Source of the DNA: Cryomorphaceae bacterium
GTDB lineage: Bacteria > Bacteroidota > Bacteroidia > Flavobacteriales > Schleiferiaceae
NCBI GenBank assembly: GCA_007116495.1
Contig: SKIJ01000032.1
Span: 1 to 64,000 of the forward strand
Length of the DNA: 64,000 nucleotides
Reading direction: 5' to 3'
Below are positions 1 to 9,809 of this stretch, one piece after another; position 1 is the stretch's first letter, and each line of letters starts with the position of its first letter. The notes beneath the pieces were generated by a model. That model ran no database searches, was not told where the DNA came from, and was given only the letters and a program-made list of their open reading frames with translations. The translations under genes and the position numbers were made by a program.

Positions 1-243
1 GAGGCTGCGGCTAAGACGTTTGAAATCATTTCATCTTTGCGTCGAGAAGGCATGGCTGCTGAGTTCTATCCCGAGTCGCTGAAAATGAAAAAGCAATTTG
101 ATTATGCCAATCAAAAGGGCATCCGCTATGTGCTTATTATGGGTGACGAAGAAATGAAACACGAACGGGTTTCTCTAAAGGATATGCAAACGGGCAATCA
201 GCGGGATGTTGATTGGAAGGACTTACGAGCAGCCATTGTTTGA
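1..243 (+). CDS. hisS: Histidine--tRNA ligase, C-terminal fragment (5' truncated by window edge)
   Basis: Frame 1 is open from base 1: EAAAKTFEIISSLRREGMAAEFYPESLKMKKQFDYANQKGIRYVLIMGDEEM...; matches the HisRS anticodon-binding domain; stop TGA 241-243. Confidence 0.85.
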   Translation, partial: EAAAKTFEIISSLRREGMAAEFYPESLKMKKQFDYANQKGIRYVLIMGDEEMKHERVSLKDMQTGNQRDVDWKDLRAAIV

Positions 244-252
244 GAAACGTTT

Positions 253-1671
253 TCAGCTTCTAATGCTTTTAAGTCGTTTGATATCAACAAGCTTAAGCGC
301 AAAAGGAGAAGCCATTGAAAAAAGACCACCAACACACAGCGCCCACGGCCAATCTAATGCCGCATTCAACGAAATATAAACCGCAAACTGAAGAGCGATC
401 ATGACCAGCAACGCATTCCACTGCTTACGGTGAATGCGAATGTTGAATACGCGTTTTGCCGCCCACATTTGAAGCAGCGCCGCAGACCACTGTGTTGTGG
501 CTGTTGCTATGGCCGCACCAACCTCTGCGTAGAGGTATATCAACGCAATGTTGAGTGTAAAATTGAGCGCTAATCCACCCAATGCAATGCGATTTAGAAT
601 GGTTGTTTTACCACCTGCCGTAAGTGCACTTCCAAATAAGTATCCCATGTAAAATGCGGGAAGTGTTGCCATTAAAATTGCCAAAGACATGCCCATGCCA
701 GGCGTTGCGTGATGATAAAAAAAGGCAACAAGCTCTTGGTGAAAAACCACAACCGCTACCGCTGCCGAAAGCGATACCGACAACAAGAGGTTGAAAGACG
801 AACGCATCAGTCCACCATATAGTTGTTTGCTTTGCAGTCTTTTTGTAAAAACCGGAATCAGGACAAAACTGTACAAAACACCAATTTGAATCGCAATGTC
901 GAGCAATCGAAATGCACCGGCGTATATACCACTTGCCTCGCCGCCCTTCATGCGCTCAATCATTACCCCATCCAATCTTGTGTACAGACCCATCACTAAG
1001 ATGAGTGTGGCGTACGGAATGGCTTGCTGGAGTTTTTCCCAAATACGTGATCGGTCAAATGTCCAATGCATAGATGTGAGCTGGTTTCGCAGTATCCCTA
1101 CACCGATGATGAGCGCCAAAGCGTACGCGACTGTTTGACCTCCAATTAGATATTCAATGATAAATGCAGCATCGCTGAAGTACAGCATGATGCCTAAAAT
1201 AACAATCACCAACAATTTATCCGCTACCGATAAAAACGCATCCCAATTAAACCACTGTAAACCGCCTACATACGACCTGATGAAGAGAATAGAGGACAAT
1301 AAAAACTGGTTGATTACCATCCAGCCGAGTAAGGACAACATATAGCGGTTGTATCCGAGTAAAATGCCCACCGCACCCACCACCAATGAAAATAAAATTA
1401 GGAGAATGATGCGCAAAAAAAACAGGGAGGGAAAATATGATTTGATGGTTGAGGCATCGCCTGCAACATTTCGGGTGTTCGACATATTAATCCCCAAGTC
1501 GAGAAGAATGGCAAACATCAATGTTATGTTGAGTAATGCAAAATAACTCCCATAAACGTCTGCGCCAACGCGGTTTTGAACAACCATGTCAATCCCAAAA
1601 ACCCATATTGGCTTTATTAGGATGTTGAGAGCAAAAAAAAAGGTTATTCCACTGAGGAACTTGCCGCGCAT
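253..1671 (-). CDS. Oligosaccharide flippase / polysaccharide biosynthesis membrane protein (MATE/Wzx-like)
   Basis: Multi-TM protein with flippase-like pattern (GADVYGSYFALLNI...). The ORF extends to 1746, but a TACATTTG -7-like box lies inside that 5' extension, so ATG at 1671 (MRGKFLSGITFF) is preferred. Confidence 0.8.
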   Translation of the reverse strand: MRGKFLSGITFFFALNILIKPIWVFGIDMVVQNRVGADVYGSYFALLNITLMFAILLDLGINMSNTRNVAGDASTIKSYFPSLFFLRIILLILFSLVVGAVGILLGYNRYMLSLLGWMVINQFLLSSILFIRSYVGGLQWFNWDAFLSVADKLLVIVILGIMLYFSDAAFIIEYLIGGQTVAYALALIIGVGILRNQLTSMHWTFDRSRIWEKLQQAIPYATLILVMGLYTRLDGVMIERMKGGEASGIYAGAFRLLDIAIQIGVLYSFVLIPVFTKRLQSKQLYGGLMRSSFNLLLSVSLSAAVAVVVFHQELVAFFYHHATPGMGMSLAILMATLPAFYMGYLFGSALTAGGKTTILNRIALGGLALNFTLNIALIYLYAEVGAAIATATTQWSAALLQMWAAKRVFNIRIHRKQWNALLVMIALQFAVYISLNAALDWPWALCVGGLFSMASPFALKLVDIKRLKSIRS

Positions 1672-1878
1672 CGTTGGACGTTTAAAGCTGCAAATGTAGG
1701 GTTCATTAAAGGTTTTGGCACGAACATTGGCATGCAACGGTCGCAACGACTATATTTGTAAACTCGTATGTGCATTTGACTGTGATGAATTTTGCGTACG
1801 GAAACACCAAAATATAAGTCTTCACATTTTTGATATTCAAATATTTGAATGCTTTTTTTAACCTCTTAAATAAAAAAA

Positions 1879-2433
1879 ATGAAAACGGTCGCTTCTTTTT
1901 TTCTTACGCTTGCATTGATTGTAGGCGCTTCATCTACCACAACGTCTTGCAAAAGTTTTAAGCCTCCCGGAGAGGAAGTTAGCGGGCCATTTGATGGCCG
2001 AAAATACAGATCCAACAACCGTTATTTTAGAGCTACCGGTCAAGCCATATCTCAAGATGCCAATACATCAAAAACACGCTCTATGACGAATGCTAAAGCA
2101 AGGTTAGCAGGTACAGTTTCCTCCACTATGCGAACCGTTGCAGACGAGTATACTCAAGAAAAAGGGATCGCCAATGCCGGAGAATTTATGGAGCGTTACG
2201 AAGTCTTATCTAGAGAAGTCGTCAACCAAACCATTGCCGATATACGAACCATAGGCGAACGCACATTTCGCTTAGAAAATGGTCGCTTTCAAACATATAC
2301 CGCGTTAGAAATTCGCAAGCGTCATATGTACCGCCACATGCGTCGGTTGGCCGATGCTCGCCGTGACTGGAACGATGCTGACCGAGCTGCATTTTACGAT
2401 TTACTCGATTACTTAGAGTCGGAAGCCGAGTAA
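1879..2433 (+). CDS. Putative lipoprotein, LPP20-like
   Basis: Signal peptide followed by Cys (GASSTTTSCKSF); RYFRATGQAISQD...NAKARLAGTVSSTM pattern resembles LPP20-type lipoproteins. Confidence 0.5.
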   Translation: MKTVASFFLTLALIVGASSTTTSCKSFKPPGEEVSGPFDGRKYRSNNRYFRATGQAISQDANTSKTRSMTNAKARLAGTVSSTMRTVADEYTQEKGIANAGEFMERYEVLSREVVNQTIADIRTIGERTFRLENGRFQTYTALEIRKRHMYRHMRRLADARRDWNDADRAAFYDLLDYLESEAE

Positions 2434-2446
2434 TCAAAAACTCACG

Positions 2447-3877
2447 TTGTTATATATGGCTGAGGGAAAAAAGCCTCTTGCGCTCCACTGGAAAATAATG
2501 ATTGGCCTTTTGGCCGGTATCGTTTGGGCTGTTGTATCTGCCTTTTTGGGTTTGTCGGACTTTACCAACGATTGGATTGCACCTTTCGGTGATATATTTC
2601 TTAGGCTCTTAAAGCTGATAGCTGTTCCATTGGTGTTGTTTAGCATCATCAGTGGTATAGGCGGTTTGGGAAGTCCGGATACACTTGGCCGCTTAGGCGC
2701 TAAAACACTACTTGCATATTTGGGAACAACGGTTACAGCCGTTGGTTTGGGGTTGTTATTGGTCAACCTCATTGCTCCCGGAAAACTGGTAGATGATAAT
2801 GCGCGCATCGACAATCGTCTTGCTTACGAAATTTGGGCAAAGAGTGAGGGTATTGTTCTACTCGATGAAGATTGTATGAGCTGTAAGCCCGAGCTGGCAG
2901 ATCGTTACGACGTCGTTTCAAATCGCATGGGTAATGAAGACGTAGATCCTGACCTGGTAGCAAAAAAAGAAAAGGTAGATAAAAGACCATTGGCCTTTTT
3001 CATTAATATGGTACCTGATAATCTCTTTTTAGCCTTGGGTGATAATCGGTTGATGCTACAAATCATTTTCTTTGGTCTATTCTTTGGAATTTCACTTTTA
3101 TTCATTCCCGACGAAAAAAGTAAACCGGTTAAAGATGTTGTAGAATCCATCAATCTGGTGTTCTTAAAAATGGTTGATTTGGTAATGAAGGCATCACCAT
3201 TTTTGGTATTTGCGTTGATGGCCGGCGTCATTGCAGATATGGCCGGTGACAACATTGGGCGTATGGTCGATATTTTTGCCGGCCTGAGTTACTACGCCGT
3301 GGTCGTCTTGCTCGGGCTAGCTCTTTTGGGGTTTGGCCTTTATCCGCTTGTGGTGCATCTATTTGTGAAAAAAATAAGCTACAAGGCGTTTATGAAGAAG
3401 TTGAGTCCTGCGCAATTGCTGGCATTTTCCACCTCCAGCAGTGCAGCAACGCTACCCGTAACGTTAGATTGCGTTGAAAAAGGCGTTGGCGTAGATCGAA
3501 AAATATCCGGTTTTGTGTTGCCCATTGGTGCAACTGTCAACATGGACGGAACCAGTTTGTATCAAGCCATTGCCGTTATTTTCTTAGCGCAGATACACAT
3601 GGTAGACCTAACATTAACCCAGCAGCTTACCATTGTGCTTACTGCTACACTTGCCAGCATCGGAAGTGCAGCTGTACCCAGTGCAGGCATCATCATGCTC
3701 ATCATTGTTATGGAGGCTGTAAAGTTAAACCCAGCTTGGATTGCACTTATTCTCCCCATTGACCGAATATTAGACATGTGCCGAACTGTGGTTAACGTTA
3801 CCGGTGATGCTACCGTTGCAACCATCATCGCAGATTCTGAGGATGCCCTTCATCCCGGTATCAACCAAAGTGAATAA
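2447..3877 (+). CDS. Dicarboxylate/amino acid:cation symporter (DAACS/SDF family)
   Basis: Hallmark motifs AFSTSSSAATLPVTLDCVE, GATVNMDGTSLYQAIAVIFLAQ and DRILDMCRTVVNVTGDATVATIIA. Confidence 0.92.
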   Translation: MLYMAEGKKPLALHWKIMIGLLAGIVWAVVSAFLGLSDFTNDWIAPFGDIFLRLLKLIAVPLVLFSIISGIGGLGSPDTLGRLGAKTLLAYLGTTVTAVGLGLLLVNLIAPGKLVDDNARIDNRLAYEIWAKSEGIVLLDEDCMSCKPELADRYDVVSNRMGNEDVDPDLVAKKEKVDKRPLAFFINMVPDNLFLALGDNRLMLQIIFFGLFFGISLLFIPDEKSKPVKDVVESINLVFLKMVDLVMKASPFLVFALMAGVIADMAGDNIGRMVDIFAGLSYYAVVVLLGLALLGFGLYPLVVHLFVKKISYKAFMKKLSPAQLLAFSTSSSAATLPVTLDCVEKGVGVDRKISGFVLPIGATVNMDGTSLYQAIAVIFLAQIHMVDLTLTQQLTIVLTATLASIGSAAVPSAGIIMLIIVMEAVKLNPAWIALILPIDRILDMCRTVVNVTGDATVATIIADSEDALHPGINQSE

Positions 3878-4056
3878 GGAAAATGGACTATTGTTTCGTA
3901 GAAGATGTTCAGTACTTTTACAGCACAAACTGCTTTTCCTTTTTTCCATTCGGGCGTCTTCGAATAGGGTCGTAGGTTCAGTTAGATTGATGCTACAGAT
4001 GCATTGTCTTGAATTAAGGATGTCTTATTTGTAAATTTGACAAAAAATTTGAACGC

Positions 4057-6912
4057 ATGAAAAAGTTGGTAAAGTATTTCTTGATTTTTGTGGTACTCCT
4101 TTTTGTACTCCTTTTTTCCGCTCCTTACCTATTTAAAAATCAAATTATGGAATTGGTGAGAAATACGGCCAACCAACACCTTACCGCCAATGTAGATTTT
4201 AAAGATGTTCATTTAAGTTTAATCAAAAATTTCCCGGATTTTACGCTTGATGTTTACGATTTTTCGATTACGGGAAGGGATGAATTTGAAGACATAACGC
4301 TGGTTCACGTTGAAGATTTCCGCTTCACGCTCAATCTGATGAGTGTTGTGCGAGGCGACAACATCGATATAAAGACCATTTCATTGATTCGTCCGTATTT
4401 TCACATTGTTGAGCTCGACTCACTAAGCGTGAATTACGACATCATGGTTCCTGCTGAAGTCGTTGAAGAACAAACCGATAAAGAGTCGTCAACCGAAGGG
4501 TTTTTACTCTCATTGAGACGATTTTCCGTAGAAGATATGGCAATGAAATACGACGATTATACGTCTAATATGTTTGTGGAGCTCGAGGGGCTTAACCATC
4601 GATTGAGAGGGGATTTTACAATGGACGAGGTAGATGTGAAAACGTTTACTACCATCGATCGTCTTCGTTTTACCCTAGATGGAATTACAATGCTTAGTGA
4701 TGTGCGTGCTGAGGCCGATGTTGACGTGTTGTTCAACCAACCCAACACGTCCATAAACATTGCCGAGGGTAGCTACGCCAAATTAAATGAATTGATGCTC
4801 AACGTATTTGGCGACATTGCAATGCCGGATGAGGTCATTGATATGAACGTATCGTTTTCAACCCCTAGTTCTGAATTAAAACCGCTGATATCACTAATCC
4901 CTGCTTATTATATGTCTGATTTTGAGGGTTTAGATGTAAGTGGGGATTTTGATGTTAAAGGTAAAATATCCGGAACTTACGATGAAAAACGTGAATATTA
5001 TCCATCGATGGATATTTCCATGAAAGCAAAGAATGGTCGAATCAGATACCCGGATTTGCCTTCAGAGGTCAACAATTTAATGCTTAATGCTTCTGTAAAG
5101 CACCCAGGCGGTGACTTGGATCAATTGACGTTCAATTTATACCAATTCTCCATGAATATGGCAGGCCAAACGTTCAATGGTTCATTTGCGCTTGCCACTC
5201 CGTTAAGTGATCCATCTGTATCGTTAAATGCCAAAGGAAAACTCAATTTAGACGACCTTGTAAATGTTGTGCCACTTGAAGAGGAATTGGATATTCGCGG
5301 AATGGTGGACGTAGACGTCAAGTTTTCTGCTCGTCTTTCCGATGTTGAAAACGAGGAATACAACAACATCATTGCCTATGGTAAAGGGGAACTGACCGGG
5401 TTTCGTATGGTTGATGCAGATTTTACTCACCCCATTGATATACCTCATGCCTACATGGTGTTGACACCGCAAAAGGTGGAGGTAGAGGACGTTAAACTCG
5501 TGCTTGGGTCAACAGATGTTCAAGCAACCGGTCAGTTGGGTAATTTGATACATTATGCTATGTCTGATGCGGAGCTCGTTGGCTCGTTTAATGTAGCGTC
5601 TGAGAAAGTGAATCTCGATGAGTTGATGGCCTTTGTTCAAGAAGAAGACCCCTCAAAAACAGATGTTGTAACGACGGAAGATGGTGAGGTAGAAGCGTTA
5701 ACCGTTGAAGACATTCGTTTGCCGAAAAACATCGACTTTAACCTTCGCGCCAATGTTAATGAGGTTGTATTTAGTGATTATGATATCAGTGACTTAAGTG
5801 GTGTAATCCATCTAAAAGATCAAGTGGTCACTATGAACGAAACGCGCATGAAGCTGATGGGGGGAGGCTTAGAAATGGACGGTTCACTCAATACACGAGA
5901 GGAAAAGCCCATTGCCTCATTTGCAATGAATTTGATCAACATACCATTTGTTGAAGCGTATCGTTCGATGGATATTGTGAAGCAATTGGCACCTATTATG
6001 GAACGTTCAGAAGGTACGTTCAGCAGTAAGTTTCGCTTGACATCTGCATTAGAGAGTGATTTGAGCTTGGATTTATCAACCCTTGCTGCCGAGGGAATGC
6101 TGCGCACTGCAGGTGTGGTCATTCAGGCACAGGTATTCGATAAGATTGCACAGGTTTTAAAAAATGACGACTACAGTTCATTTTCATTGGGCAACACACT
6201 AGCTGAATTTGACATACAAGATGGCAGGTTGTTTTTAAAACCATTTGATTTTACCGGTAAGCAATTGAGCGGTAATGTTACGGGAAGTTCGGGTTTAGAC
6301 CAAACACTGGATTTTGATATGGCGCTGCAGTTGCCATTCCGCAGCGTGAAAGCTGATAAACTATTGAGTCAATTTGGAGCACGTACACCATCCTCCATTG
6401 ATTTAGACGTTCATATTGGTGGCACGTATACATCGCCAAGTGTTAAAACATCATTGGCTGATATGGGAGGGAATCTAATCGACAAGGCAAAGCGAGAAGT
6501 AAGAGATCGCGTGGATGGCGAAATCGATGATGCCAAAGAAAAGGCTAGAGAACGCGCACGGGATGAGGCTGATAAAATTATGAAAGAGGCGCGTGAAAGG
6601 GCCGATAAAGTCGTTGCGGAAGCTGAGCGTCAAGCCAACACCATTCGCAAGAATGGCCAAGAAGCAGCAGATAAATTGAGAAGTGAAGCCAAAAGACAAG
6701 GAGACAAATTGATTAGAGAAGCTGGAAGCAACATCTTGAAGAAACGAGCTGCTGAAGAAGGTGCTCGACGTTTGGAGCGCGAGGCAGATAGTAAGGCAAA
6801 GCGGGTAGAAAACGAGGCCAATAAACGAGCCGATGACATCGTTAACAAAGCAAATAGTGAAGCCGATAGAATTATTGAAAATGCACAGAGTAATCGCGAT
6901 AAGTTGGATTAG
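4057..6912 (+). CDS. AsmA family protein with long charged C-terminal coiled coil
   Basis: N-terminal TM then AsmA-like sequence (FPDFTLDVYDFSITG..., LDLSTLAAEGMLRTAGVVI...); last ~140 aa are Ala/Glu/Lys/Arg-rich helical repeats. Confidence 0.8.
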   Translation: MKKLVKYFLIFVVLLFVLLFSAPYLFKNQIMELVRNTANQHLTANVDFKDVHLSLIKNFPDFTLDVYDFSITGRDEFEDITLVHVEDFRFTLNLMSVVRGDNIDIKTISLIRPYFHIVELDSLSVNYDIMVPAEVVEEQTDKESSTEGFLLSLRRFSVEDMAMKYDDYTSNMFVELEGLNHRLRGDFTMDEVDVKTFTTIDRLRFTLDGITMLSDVRAEADVDVLFNQPNTSINIAEGSYAKLNELMLNVFGDIAMPDEVIDMNVSFSTPSSELKPLISLIPAYYMSDFEGLDVSGDFDVKGKISGTYDEKREYYPSMDISMKAKNGRIRYPDLPSEVNNLMLNASVKHPGGDLDQLTFNLYQFSMNMAGQTFNGSFALATPLSDPSVSLNAKGKLNLDDLVNVVPLEEELDIRGMVDVDVKFSARLSDVENEEYNNIIAYGKGELTGFRMVDADFTHPIDIPHAYMVLTPQKVEVEDVKLVLGSTDVQATGQLGNLIHYAMSDAELVGSFNVASEKVNLDELMAFVQEEDPSKTDVVTTEDGEVEALTVEDIRLPKNIDFNLRANVNEVVFSDYDISDLSGVIHLKDQVVTMNETRMKLMGGGLEMDGSLNTREEKPIASFAMNLINIPFVEAYRSMDIVKQLAPIMERSEGTFSSKFRLTSALESDLSLDLSTLAAEGMLRTAGVVIQAQVFDKIAQVLKNDDYSSFSLGNTLAEFDIQDGRLFLKPFDFTGKQLSGNVTGSSGLDQTLDFDMALQLPFRSVKADKLLSQFGARTPSSIDLDVHIGGTYTSPSVKTSLADMGGNLIDKAKREVRDRVDGEIDDAKEKARERARDEADKIMKEARERADKVVAEAERQANTIRKNGQEAADKLRSEAKRQGDKLIREAGSNILKKRAAEEGARRLEREADSKAKRVENEANKRADDIVNKANSEADRIIENAQSNRDKLD

Positions 6913-8836
6913 TTGTCTAACATTTTTTAGTTATAATGCCGCTGCTCAGCCCGAGTTGGGAGAGTGCGACCGTGAGGTTGAGGAGGTGTCAATAAATCAG
7001 TTCAAACGAGCCCAAAAGGCATGGGAGCAAAAAAATCAACGCGAAATCAAGCGCAACCTTGATTTGGCCATACGCAGCGATGAGTATAATTACCACGCGC
7101 TTTACTATTTGGGTGAATACCACTCCCGCACGGGAGACCTGCGAATCACCGAAGCCGTATGGATGCGCTTGATGGATATTTGTCCGGATTATAAAGGCGA
7201 CGTCATTTTTAAACTAGGAGTCATATTGCTCGAAAATGGGCAATATGATAAAGGAATTGAGTTTCTTGAACGCTATACAACGCACCCCGAACGCGAAAAG
7301 CGCCTTGTTAAGCAAGCTAAAATGATCATCGACGAAACAGATCTTATTGAGCGCCTTAAGTCCAATCCAATGCCGTTTGACCCCAAGCCTTTAGCACATA
7401 TATGTACCGAAGACGATGAGTACTTAGCAGTGGTTAGTCCCGACGGCGAGATGTGCTTTTTTACCCGAAGAAGTGAAAAACGCGATAAGTATGGAGGTCC
7501 TGCCGTTGACAAAAAAATCGTAAAAGAGGTGTTCTCTATGGCGCGAATTCGCCCTGACGGTACGTTTGGAAAAGGTGGTGAATTGCCCAGTCCCTTTAAC
7601 GAGGGACTAAATGAAGGTGGGCCTTCCATCGATGCGGCAAATCGTGAGTTGTACTTTACTGTATGTGAACGCGATAAAGAAGGATATCAAAACTGTGATA
7701 TTTATTTTTCTCAGCGAACTGGCGAGTATTGGTCTGTGCCTGAAAGTGTTGGAGATAACATCAATAAGCCTGATAGCTGGGAATCGCAACCATCCATTAG
7801 TCCAAATGCACATAAGCTTTATTTTGCCAGTAACCGAAAAGGCGGTAAAGGTGGTATTGATATTTACGTTTCACATCGCAATGAAGATGGCAGTTGGGGT
7901 GATCCGCAAAATCTTGGATCGACCATCAACACACCAAAAGACGAAAAATCGCCTTTTGTTCATTCCGATGGACAAACATTGTACTTTTCAAGCAATGGTC
8001 ATCCGGGACTGGGCGGTTTTGATGTTTATTATTCCAAATATGATGGCGTTGAATGGGGCACTCCGGAAAACATTGGTTACCCTATAAACACAGAAGAGGA
8101 TGACCTTGGTTTAACCGTTGATTTGGATGGGAAAACAGGCTATTTTTCCAGTAATACATTGAAAGGGAAAGGTGGCTGGGATATTTTTTATTTTGATATG
8201 CCCGACGCCATTCAACCCGAAAAGGTGACACTGGTAAAGGGGCGATTGGTAGACGAATACGATCAACCTGAATTGGACGCAGAATTGGAAATCAAAAACA
8301 TCAATACCAAAGAATCTCAGCGCGTAAGGGTGGATGAGACAACGGGAGAATTCGCCGCTGTTGTAACACGCGAACCAGATGTAGATCACATTGTTACGGT
8401 TAAGAAAAAGGGAGCCGCATTCAGCAGTCGTTTTTTAGCTGGTGATCTGCAAACGAGCTTAGTGAGTGCCGACTTGGAAGTGAGAGACATAATAAAGGGT
8501 GAGGAGTATCGATTGAATGACATCACCTTTGAAACGAATAGCTTTGATTTAGATCGCATTGCCAAGGCAGTGATTGAAGAATTTATTGTGTTTCTTGAAA
8601 ATAATCCCAACGTCAATGTGGAAATTCAAGGGCATACTGATAATATTGGCTCAGATGGTGACAACCTATTGTTGAGTAAAAATCGTGCACGTGTGGTTTA
8701 CGAGTACATGCTTGCAAATGGTATCGCAAAGAGCAGGCTGCAACACGATGGGTTTGGCGCTAAAAAACCCATTGCGTCAAACGACACCGAATCCGGTAGA
8801 GCACAAAATCGTCGAACTGTTTTTGTGATTCGTTAG
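6881..8836 (+). CDS. TPR - PD40 beta-propeller - CRD-like - OmpA C-terminal protein (PorE-like architecture)
   Basis: Signal peptide MHRVIAISWISCLTFFSYNAAAQ at ATG 6881 (ORF opens at 6833); TPR-like N-term; repeated LYFASNRKGGKGGIDIYVS / LYFSSNGHPGLGGFDVYYS; OmpA motif VNVEIQGHTDNIGSDGDN...SKNRARVV. Confidence 0.85.
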   Translation: MHRVIAISWISCLTFFSYNAAAQPELGECDREVEEVSINQFKRAQKAWEQKNQREIKRNLDLAIRSDEYNYHALYYLGEYHSRTGDLRITEAVWMRLMDICPDYKGDVIFKLGVILLENGQYDKGIEFLERYTTHPEREKRLVKQAKMIIDETDLIERLKSNPMPFDPKPLAHICTEDDEYLAVVSPDGEMCFFTRRSEKRDKYGGPAVDKKIVKEVFSMARIRPDGTFGKGGELPSPFNEGLNEGGPSIDAANRELYFTVCERDKEGYQNCDIYFSQRTGEYWSVPESVGDNINKPDSWESQPSISPNAHKLYFASNRKGGKGGIDIYVSHRNEDGSWGDPQNLGSTINTPKDEKSPFVHSDGQTLYFSSNGHPGLGGFDVYYSKYDGVEWGTPENIGYPINTEEDDLGLTVDLDGKTGYFSSNTLKGKGGWDIFYFDMPDAIQPEKVTLVKGRLVDEYDQPELDAELEIKNINTKESQRVRVDETTGEFAAVVTREPDVDHIVTVKKKGAAFSSRFLAGDLQTSLVSADLEVRDIIKGEEYRLNDITFETNSFDLDRIAKAVIEEFIVFLENNPNVNVEIQGHTDNIGSDGDNLLLSKNRARVVYEYMLANGIAKSRLQHDGFGAKKPIASNDTESGRAQNRRTVFVIR

Positions 8837-9780
8837 CGTTGTTTCATATACCTGTAACCACTCTTTTTTTCGTGGTATCTTGCCAGGTATTCTTGCTCGG
8901 TCTGACCAGGAGTTGGAATCAACGTCACCTCTAAATCGAATCCGTGGATATCCATTATTGTTGAATATCCACTTCTACAATACAGTCTTTTTGAGCGGGA
9001 TAAAATGAATCCAATCTCTTCCGCAGAGGCTAACGGGATAACCTTTACGTGAGCAGGAGCATCAATAGGTTTGTTGGGATTTCCTTGTACAAGAACAATT
9101 GAGTCATACTTTGGTGTAAGCAATCTAAGCAACTGGGTTTCTAAAATGCTGCGTTGTGGTTCGGGGCCACTTAGTATGATTGCCGCTTCGTAAATCACAT
9201 CTTCTTTTTTGTGCGGTTTGGCAATGCGCGACAAAACACCCAGCCATCTCGTTGGCAAAGGATTGTTGTCCCATCTGGTAAGCTCTCCGCTCAAATTAAT
9301 CGATTCGTCGTCGGGAATCCACAAGGCGTTGAATTTGCGAATAAAAAAGCGGTGTACTTGTGTAGCCAACGTTCCCGCAAGACCACCTTTGATTGTTAAT
9401 TGATGCGATATGACGGTAGATGGGCAACTTGTAGTTCGGCAGCCAAGTCGATTGTCGGAAATGATTTCATCAAACCCATACTGTTCAACGAGTTGTTTTA
9501 CCAACTTGTGTTCCTCAGCTATGGCCTTATAGATTTGAACGGTTTGCTGCATAAGCTTTAATCCAAAAAAGCGATGCTTGGCATACCTAACGTTGTAAGC
9601 CGGAAGCCTGTGCACTGTGATGGAGGGAAATGCATCAGATAGTACGTCAAGTGCAATGCCATCAGAAGCAATATGTACGTCATGTCCTTCATCCAGCAGA
9701 GATGAAATGAGAGGTGTGGAACGCGTGGCGTGTCCCAGTCCCCAGTTTAATACGCAAAACAAAATCTTTTTTGTCTTCAC
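8833..9780 (-). CDS. Glycosyltransferase, family 28 / MurG-like (UDP-sugar transferase)
   Basis: N-terminal KILFCVLNWGLGHATRSTPLISSLLDEGHDVHIASDG; C-terminal SRSKRLYCRSGYSTIMDIHGFDLEVTLIPTPGQTEQEYLA. Confidence 0.75.
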   Translation of the reverse strand: MKTKKILFCVLNWGLGHATRSTPLISSLLDEGHDVHIASDGIALDVLSDAFPSITVHRLPAYNVRYAKHRFFGLKLMQQTVQIYKAIAEEHKLVKQLVEQYGFDEIISDNRLGCRTTSCPSTVISHQLTIKGGLAGTLATQVHRFFIRKFNALWIPDDESINLSGELTRWDNNPLPTRWLGVLSRIAKPHKKEDVIYEAAIILSGPEPQRSILETQLLRLLTPKYDSIVLVQGNPNKPIDAPAHVKVIPLASAEEIGFILSRSKRLYCRSGYSTIMDIHGFDLEVTLIPTPGQTEQEYLARYHEKKSGYRYMKQR

Positions 9781-9809
9781 AGTTGCGAAGATAGGTTTAT
9801 TTTTGCCGC

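Noticed and set aside
6833-6880. Upstream start for the OmpA-family gene given by the ORF track
   Set aside because: The extension MTSLTKQIVKPIELLK precedes a clean signal peptide at ATG 6881 and lies within asmA coding sequence.
7611-8087. 158-aa + ORF inside the PorE-like gene
   Set aside because: Out-of-frame shadow of the PD40 region; no recognisable domain.
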